The notes under the pieces: generated by a model
What the model was told of the DNA's origin: nothing
Seen by the model: the letters and a program-made list of their open reading frames with translations, nothing else
Database searches by the model: none
Part shown: positions 1 to 8,220 of the stretch, piece by piece
Numbering within the stretch: position 1 is the stretch's first letter
How the letters are laid out: each line of letters begins with the position of its first letter
Assembly (NCBI RefSeq): GCF_027587195.1
Contig: NZ_JAPDDP010000022.1
Location: 1 to 64,000 of the forward strand
Direction: 5' to 3'
Source: Solirubrobacter phytolaccae
GTDB taxonomy: Bacteria; Actinomycetota; Thermoleophilia; Solirubrobacterales; Solirubrobacteraceae
DNA: 64,000 bases
Program-made: the position numbers and the translations under genes

Positions 1-2
1 CG

Positions 3-923
3 ATCCGACTTCTCGCGGCCGCCGCGATCCCCGGCCCCGCCGACGCCCGCGCGCTCGCCGGCGCGCTCCTGCTCGCCGGCGGCGCGGCGTCGCTCGCGTT
101 CCTGCCCGACGCCGGCATCGCGTGGACGGTGGTCCCGCAGCTCCTCGCGGGCGCGGGCATGGGGCTCGCGCTGCCCGCGCTCAGCCCCGAGCGGGACCTG
201 ACCGACGCCGCGCGCACGCTCGTCGCGCGCCACGTGGGCATCGTGCTCGTACTGGCGATCCTCGCCCCGGTCGCGACCGCGCGGCTCACGACCGCCACCG
301 ACGACGCGATCCTCAAGGGCGCGTCGCTCGTGCTGGACGCGCAGATCGACCCGCTGCAGAAGCTCCGGCTCGCGCCCGCGCTGCTCGACGACGTCGACAC
401 CGACGCGCCGCGCGAGACGCTCACGCAGGCCGTCGAGAACCGCCGCGGCGACTTCACGGACAACGCGGACGTGTACGACCGGCTCGGGCAGCGACTCGAC
501 GACGTCGTGGTCGCCGCGGTCCTGGACGCGTTCAAGGTCGCGTACCTGATCGCGGCCGCGCTGGCGCTCCTGACCGCCGTGTTCTACCTGCCGCTCCTGC
601 GCCGTCCCGCGATCCTGCTCGCGGCCGCCGTCGCCGCCGGGTGCGCGGTGGTCTACGCGACCGAGGCCAACGACGAGTCGGCCCCGAAGGTCACCCTCGC
701 CGACCCGTGCGACCCGCGCGCGGTGCCCGGCTCGAGCGGGCTCGCGGGCGAGATCCAGGCCCGCGTGCTCAACGAGCTCAACGAGGCCGCGTGCAAGGTC
801 GGCGTCTCCCGCGAGGAGCTGGCGCTCGCGGTGTTCGACGAGAGCCGTGCGCGTGACTTCGAGGCCGAGCACGGCGTCGACCCGCGCACGACGATCAACC
901 TGTTGTCACTCCTCGGCGGATAG
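3..923 (+). CDS. MFS drug/metabolite exporter, C-terminal part
   Basis: The frame is open from the window edge, so this is the 3' part of a longer gene. It shows hydrophobic segments consistent with the last membrane helices of a 14-helix EmrB/QacA-type major facilitator, including a GAGMGLALPAL helix. A long hydrophilic loop of about 90 residues follows, then two more membrane segments and a C-terminal extracytoplasmic tail of roughly 80 residues with two cysteines (DPCDP and AACKVG). The tail may be a disulfide-linked domain. The stop overlaps the convergent TusA-like gene by 18 bases. Substrate is unknown. Family assignment rests on the helix pattern because the N-terminal half is missing. 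Confidence 0.6.
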   Translation: MRLLAAAAIPGPADARALAGALLLAGGAASLAFLPDAGIAWTVVPQLLAGAGMGLALPALSPERDLTDAARTLVARHVGIVLVLAILAPVATARLTTATDDAILKGASLVLDAQIDPLQKLRLAPALLDDVDTDAPRETLTQAVENRRGDFTDNADVYDRLGQRLDDVVVAAVLDAFKVAYLIAAALALLTAVFYLPLLRRPAILLAAAVAAGCAVVYATEANDESAPKVTLADPCDPRAVPGSSGLAGEIQARVLNELNEAACKVGVSREELALAVFDESRARDFEAEHGVDPRTTINLLSLLGG

Positions 924-1127
924 TTCCACCCGCCAGACGTCGCCGGCCGACGTCACCGCGCACCCGCGCCCGACGTCCGCCGCCAGCGCCGCGAGGTCGA
1001 TCGGCGCCTCACGGTCGGTCGCGAGCACCACGAGCACGTCGTCGGGCGCCAACCCGCGCAGCGCCTCACGCGCCCGCAGCAGCGGCAACGGGCAGAGCAA
1101 CCCGCGAGCGTCGAGTAGTACCTCCAC
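906..1127 (-). CDS. TusA/SirA-like sulfur carrier protein
   Basis: This 73-residue protein has the family hallmark near its N-terminus, DARGLLCPLPLLRARE, with the conserved CPxP cysteine that carries persulfide sulfur. Length fits a full TusA fold. TusA proteins pass sulfur between partners for thiolation or sulfur oxidation, in the cytoplasm. A DsrE-like protein, a common sulfur-relay partner, lies 1.5 kb away at 2,689, which supports a shared role. It is convergent with the MFS gene and divergent from the antiporter, with only 20 bases between the start codons. The exact acceptor cannot be told from sequence. Confidence 0.85.
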   Translation of the reverse strand: MEVLLDARGLLCPLPLLRAREALRGLAPDDVLVVLATDREAPIDLAALAADVGRGCAVTSAGDVWRVELSAEE

Positions 1128-1147
1128 GATCCGGGTTAGATGATGCC

Positions 1148-2686
1148 GTGGCCGAAGTCGAGCTGTTCGTGTTCCTGCTGTTCGCCGTCGTCGTGCTGGC
1201 GGCCGTCGGCCTGCGCTCCGGCGTGCCGTACCCGGTCGTGCTCGTGCTCGGCGGCCTGGTCATCGGGCTCGTCCCGGGCCTGCCGTCGCCGGTCGTCGAC
1301 CCGGAGATCATCCTGTTCGTCTTCCTGCCGCCGCTGCTGTACTCCGCGGCGATCAGCGCCTCCGCGTCCGAGCTGAGGGCGAACGCCAAGCCGATCGGCC
1401 TGCTCGCCGTCGGCCTGGTGTTCGTCACGATCGCGGCCGTCGCGGCGGTCGCCAACCTCGTGCTCGGCGTGCCGTGGGCGGCGGCGTTCGTGCTCGGCGC
1501 GGTGCTCGGCCCGACCGACCCCGTGTCCGCCGCCGCCGTGCTGGACCGCCTCGGCGTCACCGGCCGCTCGAAGACGATCCTCCAGGGCGAGTCGCTGATC
1601 AACGACGCCACCGGCCTCACCGCGTACCGGCTCGCGCTCGCGGCGGTCGGCTCGACCGCCGGCAGCGTCCTCGACGTCAGCCTCGAGTTCGTCGGCGTCG
1701 CGGCCGCCGGCATCGCGATCGGGCTCGTCGCGGGCTGGATCTTCGCCCACCTGCGGCGGATCGTCACCGATCCCAGCCTCGATGTGGCGCTCTCCGTGCT
1801 GACGCCGTTCGTCGCCTACGTCCCGGCCGAGGAGCTGCACGTCTCCGGCGTGCTCGCGACCGTGACCGCCGGCCTGTACGTCGGCTCCCGCAGCCTCGAC
1901 ATCATCGAGCCCTCGACGCGCCTGCGCACCCTCGCGTTCTGGGAATCGACGGCGTTCCTGCTCGACGGGCTGCTGTTCGTGATCATCGGTCTGCAGGTCC
2001 CGACGATCCTCGAGCGCATCGAGGACGCCGACGAGGTCACGCTCGGCCTCTACGCGCTGCTGATCTTCGCCGTGGTCATGGGCGTCCGCGCCCTGTGGAT
2101 GCTGGTCGTCCCGACGATCCTGCACTCGGAGACGACCCGGGCCGAGCGGGTGGTGATCGCCTGGAGCGGCATGCGCGGCGGTGTCTCGCTGGCGGCGGCG
2201 CTCGCGATCACCGTCGACGGCTTCCCGAACCGCGACCTCGTGATCTTCGTCGCCTACGCCGTGATCGTCCTCACGCTCGTGATCCCCGGCCTGACGCTCT
2301 CGACGCTGGTCAAGCGGCTCGGGTTGCAGCAGAGCGAGGACCACAAGCGCCAGGACGCCGAAGCGCGCCTGAAGCTCACGCAGGCCGCGCTCGATCGCCT
2401 CGACGAGCTCGAGGGCGACGCGCCCGACCACGTCGTCCAGCGTCTCCGCGACCGCTACGGCTCCCGCCTCGAGCGACTGGAGGCCCGCGTCGAAGGCGAC
2501 CACGACGAGGGCGGCCAGACCGACATCGCCCAAGCGGGCAAGCTGATGGCCGAGATGATCGAGGCCGAGCGCGACGTGCTGCGCGACATGCGCCGCGAAA
2601 GCGCCTACCCCGACGACATCCTCCGCGAGATGGAGCACGAGCTGGACCTGGACGACTCACGCCTGCGTGCCAGGATCCGCCTCTGA
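1148..2686 (+). CDS. Na+/H+ antiporter, CPA1 (NhaP) family
   Basis: The 512-residue protein has about a dozen membrane helices followed by a charged, largely helical cytoplasmic tail from about residue 400. CPA1 signatures are present: LGPTDPVSAAAVL near residue 118 and GESLINDATGL near residue 146, where the Asn-Asp pair forms the ion site in this family. It should exchange cytoplasmic Na+ (or K+) for protons to control pH and salt. The start is GTG. A TTAGAT box lies just upstream. The C-terminal tail (ESLIKR-type helices rich in Asp, Glu, Arg) is typical of regulatory tails in NhaP proteins. The next gene starts two bases after the stop, so they are likely cotranscribed. Confidence 0.92.
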   Translation: MAEVELFVFLLFAVVVLAAVGLRSGVPYPVVLVLGGLVIGLVPGLPSPVVDPEIILFVFLPPLLYSAAISASASELRANAKPIGLLAVGLVFVTIAAVAAVANLVLGVPWAAAFVLGAVLGPTDPVSAAAVLDRLGVTGRSKTILQGESLINDATGLTAYRLALAAVGSTAGSVLDVSLEFVGVAAAGIAIGLVAGWIFAHLRRIVTDPSLDVALSVLTPFVAYVPAEELHVSGVLATVTAGLYVGSRSLDIIEPSTRLRTLAFWESTAFLLDGLLFVIIGLQVPTILERIEDADEVTLGLYALLIFAVVMGVRALWMLVVPTILHSETTRAERVVIAWSGMRGGVSLAAALAITVDGFPNRDLVIFVAYAVIVLTLVIPGLTLSTLVKRLGLQQSEDHKRQDAEARLKLTQAALDRLDELEGDAPDHVVQRLRDRYGSRLERLEARVEGDHDEGGQTDIAQAGKLMAEMIEAERDVLRDMRRESAYPDDILREMEHELDLDDSRLRARIRL

Positions 2687-2688
2687 CC

Positions 2689-3027
2689 ATGCTCGCCGCC
2701 ATCCTCGAGACCGACGACCCCGAGCGCCTCTACATGGGCCTGTCGCTGCTCGTCAGCGCCGCGTCCGCGGGTGAGGAGGCCCGCGCGCTGGTCGGCTTCG
2801 GCGCGCTCAGGGCGCTGTTCGACCCACCGCCGCCGACCCACGTGATCGAGTCCGAGCGCGAGCCCTTCCGCGCGACCCTCAGCGCGCTCCGCGACACGGC
2901 GCTCGCCACCTGCGACGTCAAGGCCTGCGCGGCGGCCGCGCAGGCCACCGGGGTCAGCCGGCTGGCGACGATCTCGACGCCGCAGTTCCTCAAAGAGACC
3001 GCGGGTGCGCGCCTGGTGTTCGTGTGA
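2689..3027 (+). CDS. DsrE-like sulfur relay / predicted peroxiredoxin-fold protein
   Basis: A 112-residue protein starting MLAAILETDDPERLYMGLSL, which resembles the first strand-helix of the DsrE/DsrF fold in which small proteins handle protein-bound sulfur. Two cysteines occur in TCDVKACAAAAQATG near residues 73-78, where family members carry a reactive cysteine. The ATG follows the antiporter stop by two bases, and the stop overlaps the next gene (GTGA), so it sits inside an operon. The nearby TusA-like protein supports sulfur transfer. The assignment is by fold pattern and is less certain than for TusA. Confidence 0.6.
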   Translation: MLAAILETDDPERLYMGLSLLVSAASAGEEARALVGFGALRALFDPPPPTHVIESEREPFRATLSALRDTALATCDVKACAAAAQATGVSRLATISTPQFLKETAGARLVFV

Positions 3028-3428
3028 GGCGCGCGACCATCCTCGCGCTCGCCGTCGCGTTCGCCGGCTGCGGCTCGCCGTCGGCCGACCTGTTCGAGGT
3101 CACGCGCACGGGCGCCGACGCGAAGGCGAACCTGACGTTGCTCGTGTCCGACGACGGCAGCGTCACCTGCAACGGCGGCAAGCGCCAATCGATCGAGAAC
3201 GAGCTGCTGCTGCGGGCGCGCGAGCTCGAACGGGACCTCGCCGAGTCCGCGGAACTGCACCTCGTGCTCGAACCCGGTCAGGGTTCCGTGCTGGCGTACC
3301 GTGTGCGTATGGAGGCCGGAACCCTCGCTTTCGCGGACAACTCGCGCCCACTTCCGCCAGCTTTCGCACGGCTCAGCGTTTTCACCAAAGACGTGAGCGA
3401 GGACGTGTGTGGGATCGTGAGGCGCTGA
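3024..3428 (+). CDS. Small lipoprotein of unknown function
   Basis: The 134-residue product starts at GTG inside a GTGA overlap with the previous stop. Its first 16 residues form a short signal peptide ending in the lipobox AFAGC, so it should be lipid-anchored outside the membrane. The mature part has two further cysteines (SVTCNGG and EDVCGIV) that could form a disulfide. I do not recognise the domain. The last base of the stop is followed after one base by the ankyrin gene, so the antiporter, DsrE-like, lipoprotein and ankyrin genes look like one transcription unit. Confidence 0.75.
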   Translation: MRRATILALAVAFAGCGSPSADLFEVTRTGADAKANLTLLVSDDGSVTCNGGKRQSIENELLLRARELERDLAESAELHLVLEPGQGSVLAYRVRMEAGTLAFADNSRPLPPAFARLSVFTKDVSEDVCGIVRR

Positions 3429-3429
3429 C

Positions 3430-4032
3430 ATGGACCTGATGGAAGCGCTCAAGTCGGGCCGGTTCCCGTGGCTGCTGCGGGAGCACCCGGAGCTGGCGAC
3501 CGCGCACATCGAAGGCACCTCGGCGCTGATGCTCTCGCGCTACCTGCGCCTGCCAGAGGCGACGGCCGCGTTGATCGCGGTCGGCGTGCCGGTCGGCCCG
3601 CTCGAAGCCGCGGTGCTCGGCGAGGTCGAGCTCCTCAAGGACGCCGACGTCCACGCCCGCGGCGTCGACGGCTTCACGCCGCTGCACCTCGCGTCCTACA
3701 TGGGCGGGACCGAGGCGGTGCGCGTGCTGCTCGAAGCCGGCGCGCCCGTCGACGCGGACGCCGTCAACCGCATGAAGGCGCGCCCGATCCACTCGGCGGT
3801 CGCCGTCGGCAACCACGCGAGCGCGCGGCTCCTGCTCGAGGCGGGCGCGAACCCGAACCTCCAGCAGGAGGGCGGCTACACGGCGATGCACTCCGCCGCG
3901 CACAACAACGACGCGGAGATGATCAAGCTGCTGCTCGAGTTCGAGGCGGACCCGCAGATCCGCGACGACGAGGGCCACACCCCGCGCGACATGACCTCGG
4001 ACGAGGCCATCCGCGCGTTGTTCAACCCGTGA
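3430..4032 (+). CDS. Ankyrin-repeat protein
   Basis: The 200-residue cytoplasmic protein contains at least three ankyrin repeats between about residues 78 and 190, seen as DGFTPLHLASYMGGTEAVRVLLEAGAPVD, followed by two weaker copies with the HSA and ARLLLEAGANPN pattern. Ankyrin repeats bind other proteins, and no enzymatic motif is visible. The N-terminal 70 residues resemble a degenerate repeat. Its stop overlaps the convergent Lon-domain gene by 11 bases. Function in this operon is unknown. Confidence 0.88.
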   Translation: MDLMEALKSGRFPWLLREHPELATAHIEGTSALMLSRYLRLPEATAALIAVGVPVGPLEAAVLGEVELLKDADVHARGVDGFTPLHLASYMGGTEAVRVLLEAGAPVDADAVNRMKARPIHSAVAVGNHASARLLLEAGANPNLQQEGGYTAMHSAAHNNDAEMIKLLLEFEADPQIRDDEGHTPRDMTSDEAIRALFNP

Positions 4033-4645
4033 AGTGGACCTTGCCGTTCGACTGCGCGCGAGCCTGCGCGCGGTCGACGAAGTCCAGGCGCTTGGCGGCG
4101 GCGCGGCAGAGGCGGGTGACGAGCTTCAGGCGCGCGGTCTCCGAGCGCAGGTCGAGCAGGCCCTGCTTGGCGTCCAGCCCGAACTCGACGGTCGCGGCCA
4201 TCTCGTAGGCGCTCATCGCGGCGACCGCGGCCGGGTCGGGCGCCTTGTCGGACGCCTGCAGCACGAGCTCGGCGTAGGCGCCGTGAGCGGCTTCGGCGAC
4301 GTCATCGTCGAGGCCGTCGTCGCGGTCGGCGAGGAACTCCACCACGCCCGCCGGGTACGCGAGCTCATCCTGGCGGGCCTCGATCCGGAACGGGCGCGTG
4401 CCGCGCGCGACCAGGTTGAGGCGCCCGTCCGGCAGCCGCTCGAGCACCTCGACGATCTCGCACGCGCAGCCGATCGGCCGGAGCCCGTCGTCGGCGAGCC
4501 ACACGATGCCGAACTCGGACCCCTCTTCCTCACAGCGCGCGACCATCGCCTTGTAACGCTCCTCGAAGATGTGGAGCGGGACGAGCTCACTCGGCAAAGC
4601 CACGAGGCCGAGCGGGAACAGCGGGAAATCGCGCACCAGCTCCAC
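4022..4645 (-). CDS. Lon N-terminal (LON substrate-binding) domain protein
   Basis: The 207-residue protein starts at GTG as MELVRDFPLFPLGLVALP, matching the start of stand-alone LON domains (FPLFPLG, PLHIFEERYK, GRLNLVARGTRPFRI). There is no ATPase or protease domain, so this is the substrate-binding module alone, a common bacterial family of unclear function. The chosen GTG lies 8 bases after a TAGACT box on the same strand (4,659-4,654), which suggests a leaderless transcript. It is divergent from the photolyase with 34 bases between start codons. Confidence 0.88.
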   Translation of the reverse strand: MELVRDFPLFPLGLVALPSELVPLHIFEERYKAMVARCEEEGSEFGIVWLADDGLRPIGCACEIVEVLERLPDGRLNLVARGTRPFRIEARQDELAYPAGVVEFLADRDDGLDDDVAEAAHGAYAELVLQASDKAPDPAAVAAMSAYEMAATVEFGLDAKQGLLDLRSETARLKLVTRLCRAAAKRLDFVDRAQARAQSNGKVHFTG

Positions 4646-4653
4646 GACGATCC

Positions 4654-4659
4654 AGTCTA
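4654..4659 (-). promoter_or_regulatory. -10 box (TAGACT) for the Lon-domain gene
   Basis: TAGACT on the minus strand, 8 bases before the GTG start. It fits the TANNNT pattern seen before many genes in this window and implies transcription from at or near the start codon. Confidence 0.5.
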
Positions 4660-4679
4660 CGGCTCGCCCCGTAAAGCGG

Positions 4680-5939
4680 ATGATGGCCTCGACCGCCCTT
4701 GTCTGGTTCCGGCGCGACCTGCGCGTGCACGACCATCCGCCGCTGCGCGCGGCGCTCGACGCATTCGAGCGCGTGATCCCGGTGTTCGTGCTCGACGACC
4801 GGCTGCTCGATGGGCGCTTCGAGAGCGCCAACCGCGCCTCGTTCCTGTTCGACTGCCTGAAGGACCTGCGCACGGCGCTGCAGGAGCGCGGCGGGAACCT
4901 CGTCGTCGTGCGCGGCAAGCCCGAGGCCGAGCTGCCGAAGCTGGCGCGCGAGCACGGCGCGACCGCGACCTACTTCGCCTCCGACGTGTCCCCGTTCGCG
5001 ATGGCCCGTGACAAGCGGGTGGAGGAGGCGCTGAAGGAGGCGGGCGTCGAGCCGCGCCGCACGCCCGGCAACTTCATCGCCGACATCGGCAAGCTCAAGC
5101 CGTACGTCGTCTTCACGCCGTTCTGGCGCGCGCACAGCCAGCTCCCGCGCCGCGAGTTGCACGGCGCGCCGCGCAAGGTCAGAACACCGTCGGACCTCAA
5201 AGTCGGCGAGATCCCGACCGGCACAGCGCGCGGCGACCAGCACGGGGGAGAGTCGGCCGGCCGCAAGCAGATGCTGGCCTTCGACCACACGACCTACGAC
5301 GACGTCCGCAACCGGCTGGACCGCGAGACGAGCCGGCTGTCCGCGTACCTGCACTTCGGCTGCGTCTCCGCGCGGGAGCTCGAGGGGCGCGTCGGCGGCG
5401 CGTTCGCGCGCCAGCTCGTGTGGCGCGACTTCTACGCGCACGTGCTGCTCCACCACCCGCGCAACACCCATCACGCCCACCAGGAGCAGATGGACGCGAT
5501 CGAGTGGGACGGCGACGACGAGCACTTCGAGGCGTGGAAGGAAGGCCGCACGGGCTATCCCGTCGTCGACGCCGGCATGCGCCAGCTCGCCCAGACGGGC
5601 TGGATGCACAACCGCGCCCGGCTGATCACGGCGTGCTTCCTGGTCAAGGACCTGCACATCGACTGGCGTCGCGGCGAGCAGCACTTCATGCGCTACCTGC
5701 TCGACGGCGACGTCGCCCAGAACAACGGCAACTGGCAGTGGATCAGCTCCGTCGGCGTGGATCCGGCACCGCTCACGCGGCGGCTCTACAACCCGGCGCT
5801 CCAGCAGCAGCGCCACGATCCCGACGGCGTCTACGTGCAGACCTGGGCGCCCGACAGCCAGACGCTCACGCCGATCGTCGAGCACGCCGTGGAACGACAA
5901 CGGACACTTGCGGCGTACAGCGCCGCCCGCGGCACGTAA
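4680..5939 (+). CDS. phr: Deoxyribodipyrimidine photolyase
   Basis: The protein of about 419 residues repairs UV-induced cyclobutane pyrimidine dimers using light, FAD and an antenna cofactor. It begins with the photolyase hallmark LVWFRRDLRVHDHPPL (N-terminal Rossmann antenna domain) and carries the FAD-binding helical domain with TSRLSAYLHFGCVSARELE, GYPVVDAGMRQL, GWMHNRARL and NGNWQWISSVGVDPAP. These are the conserved flavin and DNA contacts. Length is slightly below the usual 450-480. Two tandem ATG codons (4,680 and 4,683) are possible starts. Class I photolyase is more likely than a cryptochrome given the complete motifs. Confidence 0.95.
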   Translation: MMASTALVWFRRDLRVHDHPPLRAALDAFERVIPVFVLDDRLLDGRFESANRASFLFDCLKDLRTALQERGGNLVVVRGKPEAELPKLAREHGATATYFASDVSPFAMARDKRVEEALKEAGVEPRRTPGNFIADIGKLKPYVVFTPFWRAHSQLPRRELHGAPRKVRTPSDLKVGEIPTGTARGDQHGGESAGRKQMLAFDHTTYDDVRNRLDRETSRLSAYLHFGCVSARELEGRVGGAFARQLVWRDFYAHVLLHHPRNTHHAHQEQMDAIEWDGDDEHFEAWKEGRTGYPVVDAGMRQLAQTGWMHNRARLITACFLVKDLHIDWRRGEQHFMRYLLDGDVAQNNGNWQWISSVGVDPAPLTRRLYNPALQQQRHDPDGVYVQTWAPDSQTLTPIVEHAVERQRTLAAYSAARGT

Positions 5940-5952
5940 GCTGCGGCGCCGA

Positions 5953-6720
5953 GTGCCCGATTCCCCTGAGCTCTACGTCCAGCGCGACCAGCCCGAAGGC
6001 GTCCCGCCACTGCACCTGACCGGCGAGCGCACGCTCCCCGACGTCCCCGAGGAGAACTACTGGTTCCGCCGCCACCTCGTGGTCTACGAGTGGATCGCGG
6101 ACCGCGTCCACGGCCTGCGCGTCGTGGACCTGGCGTGCGGCGAGGGCTACGGCTCCGACGTGCTCGCCAACACGGCCGCGCGCGTGATCGGCGTCGACGC
6201 CAACCCGGAGGCCTTCGCGCACGCGAGCGCCAAGTACAAGCGGGTCGAGTTCCAGCGCACGATGGTCGAGATCTGGCGGGGCGACGTGGACTGCGTCGTG
6301 TTCCTGCAGACGATCGAGCACATCCAGGACCCGGACGCGATGATGGCCCACATCCGGTCGCTGATCGAGCCCGGCGGTGTGGCCTACGTCTCCACGCCGA
6401 ACGTGCTCACGCTCGCGCCCAAGGGCGAGGAGCGCTCGGGCAACCCGTGGCACGTGCGCGAGTACAAGCCGGAGGAGTACCGGGAGCTGTGCGAGCGCCA
6501 CTTCGGCGACGTCGAGCTCTTCGGCCTGTTCCACGCGCGCAAGCTGCGCGCGCACCAGGTGGCGCTCGAGCGCCTGGCCTGGGACCGCGTGCACCAGTCG
6601 CTGCACCTCACCCGCCCGTTCTACGAGCGCTTCAACCCGGCGATCAGCGCGCGCGACTTCACGCTCCGCACGGGCAACCTGGAGCGCAGCCTGGACCTGG
6701 TGGCGGTGCTGCGCCCGTGA
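5953..6720 (+). CDS. SAM-dependent class I methyltransferase (Rv3030-like)
   Basis: The 255-residue protein has a Rossmann methyltransferase core: VVDLACGEGYGSDVLA near residue 57 (SAM loop), VIGVDANPEA (acidic residue binding the ribose) and a TIEHIQDP segment followed by LIEPGGVAYVSTPN. GTG at 5,953 is chosen because it follows a TAAGCT box by 10 bases. The stop overlaps the GTG of the GH57 gene (GTGA). The same neighbour pair exists in mycobacteria, where the methyltransferase acts in methylglucose lipopolysaccharide synthesis. A role in methylating an alpha-glucan is therefore inferred, not shown. Confidence 0.85.
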   Translation: MPDSPELYVQRDQPEGVPPLHLTGERTLPDVPEENYWFRRHLVVYEWIADRVHGLRVVDLACGEGYGSDVLANTAARVIGVDANPEAFAHASAKYKRVEFQRTMVEIWRGDVDCVVFLQTIEHIQDPDAMMAHIRSLIEPGGVAYVSTPNVLTLAPKGEERSGNPWHVREYKPEEYRELCERHFGDVELFGLFHARKLRAHQVALERLAWDRVHQSLHLTRPFYERFNPAISARDFTLRTGNLERSLDLVAVLRP

Positions 6721-7991
6721 AGCGCCTCTCGATCGTCCTGCACACCCACATGCCCTACGTCGAGGGCTTCGGCACGTGGCCGTTCGGCGAGGAATGGCTG
6801 TGGGAGGCGGTCGCGACCAGCTACCTGCCGCTGCTCGACGTCCTCGACCGCCAGCCCGGCAAGGTCACGCTGAGCATCACGCCGGTGCTCGCCGACCAGC
6901 TCGAGGCGCCGGGCGCGCTCGAGCGCTGCCTGACGTTCCTGCGCGAGATCCGCCCCGCCTCGCACGCGCTGGATGAGCCCGACTACCCGCAGCTGGCGTA
7001 CAGCGCGCAGCGGTACGTCGAGGCCGCCGACGCGCTCGAGCGCCGCGGAGACCTGATCGCCGCCTTCCGCCCGCACGTGAGCTGGACCTCCGCCGCGACG
7101 CACGCCGTCCTGCCGCTGCTGGCCACGGACGCGGGCGTGCGGCTGCAGATCGAGACCGGGATCGCTTCCCACCGCGCGCGGTTCGGCGCCTGGGAAGGCG
7201 GCTTCTGGCTGCCCGAGTGCGCGCACGCGCCGTGGATCGACCACCTGCTCGAGGAGGCCGGCGTCCACGTCACGTGCGTGGACTGGACCAACGTGGGCGT
7301 CGCCGATCCGCGGCGCACGGAGGCGGGCATCGCGCTCGTCCCGCTGGACCGACACGGCATCGACCTCGTCTGGGACCACCAGGGCTACCCGTCGCACGGC
7401 GACTACCGGGACACGAACCGGCTCACGCCGCACGCCCACCAGGCGTGGGCGGTCGACGGCGCGCCGTACGACCCCGAGCGCGGTCACGCCCGCGCGCGCG
7501 AGGACGCCGCGCGCTTCGTGAGCGATGTCACAGAGGGCGCCGTCGTCGCGTTCGACACCGAGCTCTTCGGCCACCACTGGCACGAGGGCGTCGCGTTCCT
7601 GGAGCGCGTGCTCGAGCTCGCCGACGTCGTCCCGGTGGAGGTCGCGGAACCCGCTGCCGCGCCCGCGGACATCCCGCCGACGAGCTGGGGCACCGGGCGC
7701 GACCTGCGCACCTGGAGCGCGCCCCGGGCGGGCGGCCTGGCGTGGGCTCAGCGTCGCGCCGAGTTGACCGCGCTGGGCGCCGCGGCGAGCCCGCGGGCGC
7801 TGCGGGAGCTGCTCGCGCTGCAGAGCTCGGACTGGGCCTTCCAGATCGCCAACGACAGCGCCGGCGAGTACCCGCGAGCCCGCGCCGAAGGCCACCTCTC
7901 GGCGTTCGCCACCGCCCTCCGTGACGGTTCGCAGGACGAACTTCGCAACCTCGCGCCGAACCTCGCGGACTGGGCGTTCGTGCAGCCTTAG
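6717..7991 (+). CDS. GH57 1,4-alpha-glucan branching enzyme
   Basis: The 424-residue protein starts MKRLSIVLHTHMPYVEGFG, the conserved first strand of glycoside hydrolase family 57 (HxHxPY). The nucleophile is Glu167 in FWLPECAHAPW and the acid/base is Asp280 in FDTELFGHHWHEG. The C-terminal helical domain of GH57 branching enzymes is present (ALQSSDWAFQIAN). It should cleave an alpha-1,4 bond and make an alpha-1,6 branch. Typical homologues are 510-530 residues, so this one is about 100 shorter. It is translationally coupled to the methyltransferase, as Rv3031 is to Rv3030. Confidence 0.9.
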   Translation: MKRLSIVLHTHMPYVEGFGTWPFGEEWLWEAVATSYLPLLDVLDRQPGKVTLSITPVLADQLEAPGALERCLTFLREIRPASHALDEPDYPQLAYSAQRYVEAADALERRGDLIAAFRPHVSWTSAATHAVLPLLATDAGVRLQIETGIASHRARFGAWEGGFWLPECAHAPWIDHLLEEAGVHVTCVDWTNVGVADPRRTEAGIALVPLDRHGIDLVWDHQGYPSHGDYRDTNRLTPHAHQAWAVDGAPYDPERGHARAREDAARFVSDVTEGAVVAFDTELFGHHWHEGVAFLERVLELADVVPVEVAEPAAAPADIPPTSWGTGRDLRTWSAPRAGGLAWAQRRAELTALGAAASPRALRELLALQSSDWAFQIANDSAGEYPRARAEGHLSAFATALRDGSQDELRNLAPNLADWAFVQP

Positions 7992-8000
7992 GGGTTAAGC

Positions 8001-8020
8001 GATCGGCCGTTCGGTCGATC
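8001..8020. terminator. Hairpin after the GH57 gene
   Basis: GATCGGCCG and CGGTCGATC form a nine-pair stem (one G-T pair) with almost no loop, ten bases after the GH57 stop. There is no T-tract. It is placed to end the photolyase-methyltransferase-GH57 transcript and separates it from the riboswitch. Confidence 0.45.
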
Positions 8021-8042
8021 ATTCGGATGAGGCGATGTGTAG

Positions 8043-8200
8043 AGTGTCGCCCGCATAAGAGCCGAGTCCCGTCCGGTCTGTCTGGATGGGAGCGGGGGAA
8101 CCGATGGAGCGTTGGTCGCGCTCCCGGGGCGAATCGCCACCAGTGGTGGCGTAGCGCAGGTCTACGCGCGAGCCCGACAGCTAACCCCGTAGGCGCGATG
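8043..8200 (+). ncRNA. Cyclic-di-AMP riboswitch (ydaO-yuaA class)
   Basis: The leader of the Rpf-like gene contains the conserved blocks of this class in order: GCCGAGTCC, GCGGGGGAACC, GGGGCGAATC, and the 3' block GAGCCCGACAGCTAACC followed by GTAGGCG. In actinobacteria this riboswitch is known to control rpf and cell-wall hydrolase genes and to switch expression off when c-di-AMP is high. The aptamer ends about 5 bases before the AAGGAG ribosome-binding site and about 20 before the GTG start, leaving little room for a separate terminator. Control by masking the ribosome site or by an early terminator overlapping P1 are both possible. Confidence 0.88.
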
Positions 8201-8220
8201 AGACCAAGGAGTTTCCCCGC

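Noticed and set aside
1474-2686. Overlapping frame inside the antiporter gene
   Set aside because: It is an Arg/Pro-rich shadow; only the part from ATG 2,689 onward encodes a protein of normal composition (the DsrE-like gene).
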